A stretch of DNA of 64,000 nucleotides, taken from positions 895,001 to 959,000 of the forward strand of contig NC_006670.1 of assembly GCF_000091045.1 (NCBI RefSeq), given 5' to 3'. The notes beneath the pieces were generated by a model. It ran no database searches and had not been told where the DNA came from. It was given only the letters and a program-made list of their open reading frames with translations. This DNA comes from Cryptococcus deneoformans JEC21 (lineage: Eukaryota > Basidiomycota > Tremellomycetes > Tremellales > Cryptococcaceae). The translations under genes and the position numbers were made by a program. Positions within the stretch are counted from its first letter, which is position 1. Each line of letters opens with the position of its first letter. Shown piece after piece: positions 49,662 to 58,178 of this stretch.

Positions 49662-51071
49662 ATGGACAAACATGAACCCTTTGTCACCCCATCCCGTGCT
49701 CATACTCCTGTCAGTCAGGGTACTATGAAAAAGAATAAGCATGACAAGTCGTATACAAGGTTTCAATGGGTTAGCGGCGAGGGCTTCCAGGCACACGATG
49801 GTCGTTCACCAGAGGAAATTCTCATTGACTATATGGCAGACCCTGAATCATACCAGAAATGGAACAATTCAAGCAACAAATTGGGGGTTATTTCACGGTA
49901 CGTGCTACCATTTCTCGAGTCCTGTGGGATCCCTTGTAAACTATTGACGCCAACGGCTGTCAATGGTCGAGTGAGTGGCGCCTTAATTAGGGATGTTCTG
50001 GGCTGATTATCTTTAGATGATGAAGATCAAGATGTCATTTACCGCAGCGAATACCCTCATTAAGAACACTGGGGAGGGAGTGTCTGAAAAGGATCATGAG
50101 AGAGGCATTCATACCTGGAATGGTTGGTGATTCTTCCATTCAAACATGTCAAGGCAACTTATTTTCTGACTCTTTTGTCACTCAAGATAAACTTTTAGAA
50201 ATCTGCAAATATTATCACTTGTTATACCCTGCTTTTGCGTGATAAAACTGGCGATTTCTCAGATGGGAACCCTATACATGACTTATTTGGACTGACATCA
50301 CTTTCCAACCACACTGCTTCGCCTTCTACCGAAGGGGGGGACGTGGAGTCAAGGATCAATAATCCAGACATCTTGGATGCACTTGCAGCACTTGCAGAAG
50401 TAGACTGCCGATATAGAGAGGAGGAGGGAAATCATGAGGAAGAGGAAAGTGGCGATGGAGATAGAGAGAAATCCCCAATTTTAGGCGAGGCTGGGCAGGG
50501 ATCTGCAACCAATGCCAAAAAGGTCCTTACCAAAGTGAAGGCAGATGACAACTCTTACAAGAAACGCAAGGACACCGTGGCTGCGATTGGCAACAATCTT
50601 AGGAAATCACTCTTTGACTTAGCTGAAAAGGATGCCAAATCTCAAATGGACCTGGAAATATTCAAGGCCAACAAAGAAAGGCTGGCCCAGGAGAGAGCGG
50701 ACAAAATCCAGTCGCAGCGGTGGGAGAAAGAAGATAGTCGATTTTTGGCAGAACTTCGTGTCAAGGAAGCTTTGTCGCAATCGGAAGCCGCAGTATGTTC
50801 AGCTGAGCAACGCAAATTGGAGGCAGACGCGGAGGCATGAAGGAAGCAGACTGAGAGGGAAGAGGAGATATGGAAAGTGGAGGATGCCAAGAGAAAGCGG
50901 GACAAGGAAGATGCTGAGCAGAATTCCAGGGCCAGCAAAATCAAGCTGATCGGGGAAAGGACGGTCCAGCTTTTGGATACCTGGAAAAGGTATAATGTCT
51001 TAGGGAAAAGTTATGACAATGCTGAAAGGCAAGCCTATATAGAAATTGCTGGTCATGAAAGGCCATTCTAG
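49662..51071 (+). pseudogene. Harbinger accessory (MYB/SANT-like) protein, disabled
   Basis: Starts MDKHEPFVTPSRAHTPV. The core fits the second protein of PIF/Harbinger elements: SPEEILIDYMADPESYQKWN, then across an intron FTAANTLIKNTGEGV and, after another intron, EICKYYHLLYPAF, like the usual 'CPYYYEL.P.F'. A one-base frame change near 50238 separates this from a 200-codon charged coiled-coil frame (50235-50840) with repeated E/K/R/A. An in-frame TGA at 50838-50840 (CGA expected) breaks it, and the frame continues to 51071 (AKRKRDKEDAEQNSRASKI). These proteins normally help the transposase bind DNA and enter the nucleus. Confidence 0.7.
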
Positions 51072-51184
51072 ATTTGATATCCGAAATGCAGAAATGTTTG
51101 GTTACATAGGATCAAAATCTACATTTCTAAGTTCCACACTTCCTCACTTTGATAGGGAGTCTCGACGACTGTTCTGAATATCAT

Positions 51185-52716
51185 TTAAATATCATTTATA
51201 TTCTGGTATACAGTTTTTTGCCCCAGGCCCTGTAGAACCTCGATTTCCTTCAAAACTTCTCTTCGCCGTCGGTCGTTTGCTTGACGATCTTCCTCATCCA
51301 TCAGATGTGAGGCCGCGGCGAAGAGTCGTCGTTGATTTTCAGCTTCTTCTTCCATAATCTGTTGTAGTTCTGCTCGGTCGATAACATCTTCATCATCCAA
51401 CCCTTCTTTGGATAGTACAAAATTATGTAACATAGCGGTTACCTGTTATACAACATCAGAAGGAACTACAAAATAATCACATACCACATACATGAATCCA
51501 TTTGGATGCTTGCAAAATATGCTTGTCGGAAGACTTTATCTGTGTTGACATGAGTTTGATGCTTTGGAAGCGTGCTTTCCAGTAACCAATAGTATGCTCA
51601 ACTTCCACTCGTACTTTCTTCACACAATCATTGAAGTTGATATGAGAGGCTGCCAAGGCGTTATTTCTTGCACCTCTACCTCCGACACGTTTAAAACTTG
51701 GTAAGGTATAGTTGTTTGCAGCATAGCCACTGTTGGCAAGGAGGTACTGCCTGTCGGAAAAGAATTCCTCTGGCAATTGGTAAAGCTACTGCTGTATTTC
51801 AGCTAGCTATGGTCATAGTCTCGAAATGCAGACTTACTCAGGTCGCCTTGTACACCTTTTGATCGTGACATGCAGCCATCATGGCTGTACGAATGTACCG
51901 AATTTTATGCTGGTAATCACAGACCACCATGATGTTGAATCCATATTTGTCCTTTCTCCCATACCACAGCAATTTATCGTCCCTGCCAGGGATATACTCC
52001 AGCTCAATTTGAGTACCATCGATCAGCCCAACACAGTTGCCGAATAAAGAGTTGCAACCAATTTCATGCTGAATGAGTCTCCGCTCTTCAGCATCAGGCC
52101 AGTGCAAAAAACCTTTGTTAAGAAGTGTTTCATGGAGAGCTTCGATACAGCGTTGAGTATACAAAAAAGATGTCCCGGCTATATGAGTGGTTAGTTACTT
52201 GGCTCTTTGTGGTGCACATCTTGACATCACTTATTTACAGCTTATACACATCTTTTCACCCACTTCTCCATGGGACATACCATTGCCTCTACGGCCCAAT
52301 CGGACCAACATAACATAAAGCTGAAAAGCTGCGTGCTCCTGGGGATTCCGTGACCTGTTGGTGAACACAGGGTGGGCGCGAACAATGAAGTATAGTTTTA
52401 TGAAGCTTGCCTTAGTCATTCGTGCCTAAAAAAGAAATCAGCAATTTGGCAGGCTTTAAGATCCTGGACTCACATTTCGCTTGAAATCCAGGTCTGTTTG
52501 ATTCATTAAAATCGCCCATACGCCTTCACCGAGCCTTTGTCGCCGTCGATACTTCACAGGGCGGTGTAAATAGCGCAAGCCATCAAGATCAGCTATGAAG
52601 TTGGACAGTGCTTGAAGAAGATGAAACGTCCTTCGTGGTGAAAGCAAGACAACCACTTCTATCCATGGTTTCACTCTGATACGCGCAGCTTTGAGAACCA
52701 TGAGAGCCCGTGCCAA
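51185..52716 (-). pseudogene. Harbinger DDE transposase, disabled
   Basis: DDE_Tnp_4 family nuclease. In order: MARALMVLKAARIRVKPW start, RMTKASFIKLYFIVRAHP, HAAFQLYVMLVRLGRRGNG, FGNCVGLIDGTQIELEY with the first catalytic Asp, RKDKYGFNIMVVCDYQHKI, LYQLPEEFFSDRQYLLANSG where the second Asp should be (ADSGY in the family; here AAC, positions 51732-51734), and VRVEVEHTIGYWKARFQSI with the Glu. An in-frame TGA at 51838-51840 also stops it at an exon end. About five exons. Both faults fit G:C to A:T change at CpG sites. Confidence 0.82.
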
Positions 52717-52934
52717 ATACTGAGAGAAACCTTCTTGAGTGTGGTCAAATTGATCATCAAGACGGCATAACCGTTATACCAGGACCAGGATCAGAAGCAG
52801 CTCAATAAGATTTGATGCTTCATGTTTGAGCTGAGATATATCGCTGGGCATTTTCAGAGAATGGCAGCTGCTAGAGGTACTGAAGATACCATGGATGGTA
52901 AAATATGTGAGCAAGGAAAGATGAACTATCGCGA

Positions 52935-53419
52935 TGTAAGTGCAGAGCCCTTACCACCACTTGTTCTCACCATATGGTAGGATTTATTCCTATGCATTGG
53001 TCGATGTTGGTAAGTGAGATTTGATGCCGAAACGCGTCTTTCGGACTACGCCGAAACGCGGCATCGAGCTCTGTCTGGCCTCTGCCCTATGCATGATATT
53101 TTATTCCCATGCATAGGACCGGCAATTGCTTCCGAAACGCGGCAGCGGACTTCGCCGGATCTCTGCCCCTTTTTTCGATGGACTTCTGTTTGTTTCCTCA
53201 TACATTCATATATATATATATATATTGGTACATAGTTATAGTTCTCCTTTTACCTAGCAAACTTAATGCATATTCCCGTGCTAGTTTGCGTCCATTCAGA
53301 CAACTATAACTATTTTACACCTCTACGAACGCTCTCCTCGAACGCTTTCTCGAACCTCATTCCCCTCGAACGCTCAACGAACCCTGTCCGAACGCAGTGA
53401 GGCACCCTCAGTGCCTACA
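52935..53419 (+). repeat. Solo LTR A (485 bp) inside the Harbinger element
   Basis: Starts TGTAAGTGCAGAGCCC and ends CAGTGCCTACA, with TG...CA ends. Flanks are CGCGA (52930-52934) and CGTGA (53420-53424): a 5-bp target duplication with one C-to-T change. It holds paired CGAAACGCG words, a TA repeat at about 53208-53224, a long stem-loop (53233-53312), and CGAACGC repeats near its end. It arose by recombination between two LTRs of one element. Confidence 0.85.
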
Positions 53420-53649
53420 CGTGACTTGTCGCGACACGACGCGATTATGGTGTGCAAGATTCTTAATTATCTTGATTATCATGATGATGAACGAAAGTGG
53501 TGATGACCGCAAATCAGAGGAATTAGCAGCTCGAAAACTAGCAACTGCCACCCAAAATCATGCGTTCAAATATAATTCCTGTTTCAAGCGAAAATTAGAA
53601 GTGTCGGCGATGTCCGATTTTCAACTAGAATTAGCAACAGGAAACTAGA

Positions 53650-53676
53650 AAATCCATATTTGAAACGTACTAATGA
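53650..53676. repeat. Right terminal inverted repeat
   Basis: 27 bp, exact inverse of 49343-49369, directly next to gypsy coding sequence. Confidence 0.85.
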
Positions 53677-54198
53677 GGTCTCTTTCTTAGGTCACATAAT
53701 CCGCCCCGGTCAGATCCTACCTGACCCCGCCAAGATTGCATGCATCGAGCAGTTTCCTCTTCCGATGAACTCCCACCAACTCCACTCGTTCCTTGGCCTC
53801 ATCAACTACCTCCGTGATTTCATGCCTAACCTTGCCGACCACACCGCAGTTCTCCACGCGGCTCTCGCTCCAAACAGCACAGCAGAAAAGGCTTATTACA
53901 AGGCACTGAAGATGCACAAGGGCCACCTCCCGGATGGTTGGACAGGTTGGACTTGGTCTTTTGGGCCTGCAGAGCAAGCCGCTTTTGAGGCTGTTCGACG
54001 TGCGGTGAGTACTGTCCCTTGTCTCACCGTTATTGATTATGATGCTGTCAAAGCAGGAACACAGAAGGTCTTCCTATTCACCGATGCATCGAATACCGGT
54101 ACTGGGGCATGGATCAGTGTTGGTACTTCTAGGGACTCAGTACAACCGGTCGCCTACAACTCTCGAACCTTCAATAGCGCCCAGAGTAACTACCCAGT
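53677..54198 (+). pseudogene. Gypsy pol fragment B (RT end and RNase H)
   Basis: Opens in frame with VSFLGHIIRPGQILPDPAKI, LHSFLGLINYLRDF, then AVSTVPCLTVIDYDAVKAGT and FTDASNTGTGAWISVG of RNase H, and YNSRTFNSAQSNYPV. It is close to the complete element's protein (same RAVSTVPCLT.IDYDAVKAGT text) but not identical. The left is cut by the Harbinger end and the right by LTR B after codon ...PV. Confidence 0.85.
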
Positions 54199-54702
54199 TG
54201 TAAGTGCAGAGCCCTTACCACCACTCGTTCTCACCATATGGTAGGATTTATTCCTATGCATTGGTCGATGTTGGTAGGTGAGATTTGATGCCGAAACACG
54301 TTTTTCGGACTTCGCCGAAACGCGGCATCGAGCTCTGTCCCGCCTTTATCCTATGCATGATATTTTATTCTCATGCATAGGACCGGCAATTGCTACTGAA
54401 ACGCGGCGGCGGACTTCGCCGGACCTCTGCCCCTTTTTTCGATGGACTTCTGTTTGTTTCTGCATACATCCATACATATATATATATATATAGATCTCAT
54501 ACATAGTTATAGTTTTCTCTTTCCCTAAGCGAAACTCATGCATATCAACCATTGCTAGTTTCGCATCCAGTAGACCACTATAACTATAAACAAACACTGA
54601 ACGCTTCCTCGAACGCATCTGAACGCCCTCTAGACCTATACCACAAACGCCCATCCTTCTCGAACGCCAACCGAACGCAGTGAGGCACCCCTAGTGCCTA
54701 CA
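54199..54702 (+). repeat. LTR B (504 bp)
   Basis: Starts TGTAAGTGCAGAGCCC, ends CTAGTGCCTACA; same family as LTR A. Flanks CCAGT and GTGGG do not match, so it is not a simple solo LTR; the right flank probably comes from a rearrangement. The stem-loop of LTR A is conserved here (54503-54587). Confidence 0.82.
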
Positions 54703-54767
54703 GTGGGCTTGGGACTTGATGGGGGGGGGGTGGTTTGGCATGACGGAGTGTGGCAATGTCGGGACCG

Positions 54768-55331
54768 TTAACCCTGGGTGAACATCTGAGAACCATCAGT
54801 AGTAACGTCCAGTACATCGAGATGTAGCTCGTCTTCGCCAATAAAGTCTTCCCAAGCCTCCTTCCAACCTGCATAGTCCTGCACTGTATCACGACTGAGC
54901 CACCGAGCCTTGGGGCCATCACCGGCGAGGCGGGCGCGCACTTGATAGACCTTTGGATGATTTCCCTTGGGGGTGAGGGTGCGGTCTTCAAGGATTTGGA
55001 GGATGCATGGCGAGGAGGCAGCCGGGCGGTCGAGTAGGTGAGGAACCGCGTGCTGGTGATACTGTTCGGACTCCCAGTATGGCTTGAGGCGTGAAACATG
55101 GCGGTGAGGCATTGACTGTGTTGAGGTGACAGGAACATCCAATTCATAGAGTGATTGCTCAGGAAAGGCCTTGAGGATGGTGAAGGGGCCTTCCCAGCGG
55201 GGCATGAACTTCGCAGAACGGTTAGTGGCTGTCTTATATTCATGACGGAACTCAGCTGTGTTCAAGTAGACTTTGTCTCCCGGGTGGTAAATGTAAGAGG
55301 CTAGCCTCCGACCCAGTTGACCCACATCTCA
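54768..55331 (-). pseudogene. Gypsy pol fragment, end of integrase (minus strand)
   Basis: Reads QLGRRLASYIYHPGDKVYLN, FMPRWEGPFTILKAFPEQSLYELDVP, MPHRHVSRLKPYWES, then a chromo-like tail WLSRDTVQDYAGWKEAWEDF. It corresponds to the last 190 or so residues of gypsy pol and is opposite in strand to its neighbours. The 5' part is missing. A G10 run on the plus strand lies at 54721-54730 just beyond the 3' end. Confidence 0.8.
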
Positions 55332-56075
55332 TGAGGTCACCACTTTCCCCAGCTTCAAATTTCGAGCCGTGTTTCAATTTACTTCCGCTTCTTCCTCCAA
55401 GTTGCGCGTGTCAAATTGCATCCGCTCTCCTTTCTCCCAGGTCACGTGCTTTATTTTTCCCCTGTTTCTCCGAGCCGCGTCTCAATTTACTTCTGCTCCT
55501 TTCCTCCAAGTCGCGCGCATCAAATTGCATCTGCACTTGTCCTCCCAGGTCACGTGCATTATTTTACTTCCGCTTTTTCTCTTCTTATTTTCTCTTCCAT
55601 TTCTCATCCTAAGTCCGAGTTTCTTGTCCGAATTTTCATGCCACAAGCCCCGGTGTTTACCGGAGCTTTGGTCGCGACTGGTTTCGAGAGTGAAGGCAAA
55701 GTACATGGAAAGGTTGACACACAATTTCCTTTATTCTTTTATCCTTGTTGTGTTCAACCTTTCCTTCTTCCGACCTTACAGTCACAAATACCTTGCCTTC
55801 TCCTCTGTAAGCAGAGCTCTCTACCAGTTACCTTCTCCCCTCAGACCCCCTGGCTAATCCTGATCAGTGTTCCTATCAATTCTTCATCTTGTCTCCTTTA
55901 CTAGTCGCTGATAGGACATAATCAGCATATGCATTTGGGATCTTGTTTGCTTCTCTCCAGTCCGAAGTTAAGCCTCAAGCCCTGCCAGCCCTAAGAGCCC
56001 ACCAGTTCTCTCCAAGCTTTGTCCCTCCGAGCTAGCCCCACCAGTTCAGTGAAGGTCTACTGTCCGGACCTTACA
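55332..56075 (-). repeat. LTR-like block of another family (744 bp)
   Basis: On the minus strand it runs from TGTAAGGTCCGGACA to GGTGACCTCA, so it has TG...CA ends, and it exactly fills the gap between two truncated gypsy pol fragments of opposite strand. No matching 5-bp flanks. Pyrimidine-rich on the plus strand, with a tandem repeat inside. The LTR call is inference. Confidence 0.45.
55363..55580. repeat. Two tandem copies of a 108-bp unit
   Basis: The units start CGAGCCGTGTTTCAATTTAC at 55363 and CGAGCCGCGTCTCAATTTAC at 55471. Both contain CCCAGGTCACGTGC and TCAAATTGCATC; about 80-85% alike by eye. Confidence 0.75.
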
Positions 56076-56076
56076 C

Positions 56077-57213
56077 ATGCACGAGCCCGATATCGAGAAA
56101 ACGGCAATCAGCACTCCCTGGGGTTTATACGAATGGGTTGTGATGCCGCAAGGTGCGTGCAACTCGCCGGCAACACAACAGCGCCGCCTCAACGAGGCTT
56201 TACGTAACCTCATCAGCATTTGTTGTGAAGCATATGTCGATGATATCATCATTTGGGGCGTGACTGACTCTGACTTAGCGAAAAATATCCGCGCGGTTCT
56301 CACGGCTTTACGTAACAGCGGGTTTGTTTGCTCGCCTAGCAAGTCGAAATTTTTCGTCGACTCAGTATCCTTCCTGGGCCACGTAATCTCCCCCAATCAC
56401 ATTGGGCCAGATCCGAAGAAAGTCGAGGCACTACGCGCATGGCCATCTCCTGGTTGTGTGAAAGACCTCCAATCTTTTCTTGGCCTTCTCCAGTATTTAC
56501 GCAAATTCATCCCACACATCGCCACCAAGACGTCCGTTCTCACGGCTCTTCTCCCTCCGAACAAGACAGCAGAGAAAGCGTATGAATCCCGTAAACGTCA
56601 ACTAGCTAAGGGCCTCCCAGCCGAGCGATTAGAATCACTGAGTTGGGTATGGAAGTGGACAACGTCGGCGCAAGATACGTTTGAGGCGCTGAAGGAAATG
56701 GTGGCACGTATCACAGGTCTGTCCCCCCTTTCCCATGAAGCTATCCTCGCAGGTCAAACCAATCTCTACCTTTTCACCGACGCAAGCAATACCGGCCTCG
56801 GCGCTTGGTTGGGCACGGGTTTATCCCCCGACAACGCTCAACCTATCGCCTACGATTCCCGCTCTCTCACCGCCGCCGAACGAAATTATCCGGTACACGA
56901 AAAAGAGTTATGCGCCATCATCCACGCCCTCAAAGAGTGGCGGCCCCTACTTCTCGGCGTCCCGGTACACGTCATGACGGACCATGCGACTCTCAAGTGG
57001 TTCTTTCAACAACCAAATCTGTCCGAACGTCAGAAGCGGTGGCTACTAGTGCTCGCCGATTACGACCTCCAGATTTCCCATATTCCAGGGGCCACTAATG
57101 TCATCGCCGACGCTTTCTCCCGGCTCCGCAACTCCGACGCCCACGTCAACGCCCTCACCATGATGGTTCTCTCACCAAACGCAACCTTCCTAGATGAAGT
57201 AGCTGAAGGGTAC
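56077..57213 (+). pseudogene. Gypsy pol fragment D (RT and RNase H), host of the complete element
   Basis: A long open frame: EKTAISTPWGLYEWVVMPQG, CCEAYVDDIIIWGVTDSDL with the YVDD box, VSFLGHVISPNHIGPDPKKV, SFLGLLQYLRKF, FTDASNTGLGAWLGTG, ERNYPVHEKELCAIIHAL, DHATLKWFF, LVLADYDLQISHIPGATNV. The first half of RT and everything before is gone. The frame is open to the insertion point after GGGTAC and goes on in the same frame at 63565. It is a more distant relative of the complete element than fragment B. Confidence 0.88.
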
Positions 57214-57646
57214 TGTAGACACTGGGTGTCTCACTGAGTGTCGTAGTAGTATAGTGTGTAGTTGACTAGCAAAACATGCACTGGTTGTAATACATGTGGA
57301 TTGAGTATTGAAGAACTACAACAATATGCGACTACTATTTTACTAAGTACCAACTGTGTGTCAGAAAGTAAAGTTACACACATCAAATGCCACGTCATTA
57401 CTAAGTATTTCAAATGTAACATTATACACATGGAATGTTACATAATCTGGATGATTACATACACAACAAATATCGCTGAATATTCATACAGCTTATACAT
57501 GGGAATGCATGCATGTAAATGCACTGCATAAATTCCTGCATGTAAATGCGATGCATAAATTCCTGCATATGCAATATGCATAGGAGGATGCATGCACAAA
57601 GACTGCATGCATGGAGAATAAATGAGTATAGTGCTCTGCACTTACA
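57214..57646 (-). repeat. 3' LTR of the complete element
   Basis: 433 bp; sense strand starts TGTAAGTGCAGAGCACTATA and ends CCCAGTGTCTACA. Contains the TGCAT-rich stretch 57500-57615. Confidence 0.95.
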
Positions 57647-57657
57647 CTCTCCCCCAT
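57647..57657 (-). other. Polypurine tract
   Basis: Sense-strand ATGGGGGAGAG directly next to the 3' LTR; the usual primer for plus-strand DNA synthesis. The fragment near TOP2 has ATGGAGGAGGG at the same place. Confidence 0.8.
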
Positions 57658-58178
57658 CTGTCAAAGAGCCTATGCCTGGAAGCAAGAACAGCAGTTACCA
57701 GGAGGCAGGGACAGGAAAAAGAAATAGAAGTAATAAGAGAAGGACAAAGAGACAAAAAAGAAAGGAGAAAAAACAGCTATAAGCATGGGGGTCATGGGCT
57801 GACTCTGTAAATTCTTGTCACCAGATCCAGGATGGATAAGATGGGGAAGGAGAACGCAGCAGGTAACCACTCCGGAGCGCAGCCTTTTAAGATTTAGTCT
57901 TGTTGAGCACAAGCCAGGGGAAAAACAAACCATAAAGGCCAAAAAAATAACCCAACAGAGCAGCCCAAGCCAAGCCATGACACTATGGAAGAAAAGAAAA
58001 GAGGAGAGGAAACCAGAAAATAAGCAAAAAGGAAGAGAAGAAATGAGCCCGAAAAGAAGAAGAGAGAAGAAGATAAAAGGAAAAAATGAAGAGAGAAAAG
58101 AAAATGGAAAGGAAGAAGGAACAGGCGGACGAGAAAGAGAAAATAAGGAGAGGAATAGAGGAGAATAGGAAGGAATGA
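57658..58178 (-). other. 3' untranslated region of the complete element
   Basis: About 520 bp between pol and the polypurine tract with no coding frame in the sense direction. Positions 57960-58170 are almost pure A/G on the plus strand, which is C/T in the element RNA. Confidence 0.7.

Larger units (their letters stand above)
49343..53676. mobile_element. PIF/Harbinger-type DNA transposon, decayed
   Basis: A perfect 27-bp inverted repeat forms the ends (49343-49369 and 53650-53676; it starts TCATTAGTACGTTTCAAATA). Subterminal regions share CTAATTCTA and CTAGTTTT words. Inside are two convergent genes: a plus-strand DNA-binding-type protein and a minus-strand DDE_Tnp_4 transposase, the usual PIF/Harbinger pair. 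A clear target duplication is not visible; TTA/TAA lies in the repeat itself. A later solo LTR (52935-53419) interrupts the right side. Without it the element is about 3.84 kb. Confidence 0.8.

Noticed and set aside
44487..53424. Repeat-induced point mutation (RIP)
   Set aside because: RIP is not known in this group and changes are at CpG and sparse; CpG methylation decay explains them better.
54698..55243. Minus-strand frame of 181 codons overlapping the gypsy fragment
   Set aside because: It is a shadow of the integrase frame at 54768-55331, which carries the family motifs.
55955..56010. GTCCGAAGTTAAGC, similar to the core of 5S rRNA
   Set aside because: The match covers only about 14 bases and the flanking 5S helices are absent.
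54199..56075. LTR B and the 55332-56075 block as the two LTRs of one element
   Set aside because: Their sequences differ, their orientations differ and no matching flanks exist.
57245..57646. Small peptides of 60-90 codons in the LTRs
   Set aside because: They are accidental frames in both LTR copies; identity only reflects the recent duplication of the LTR.
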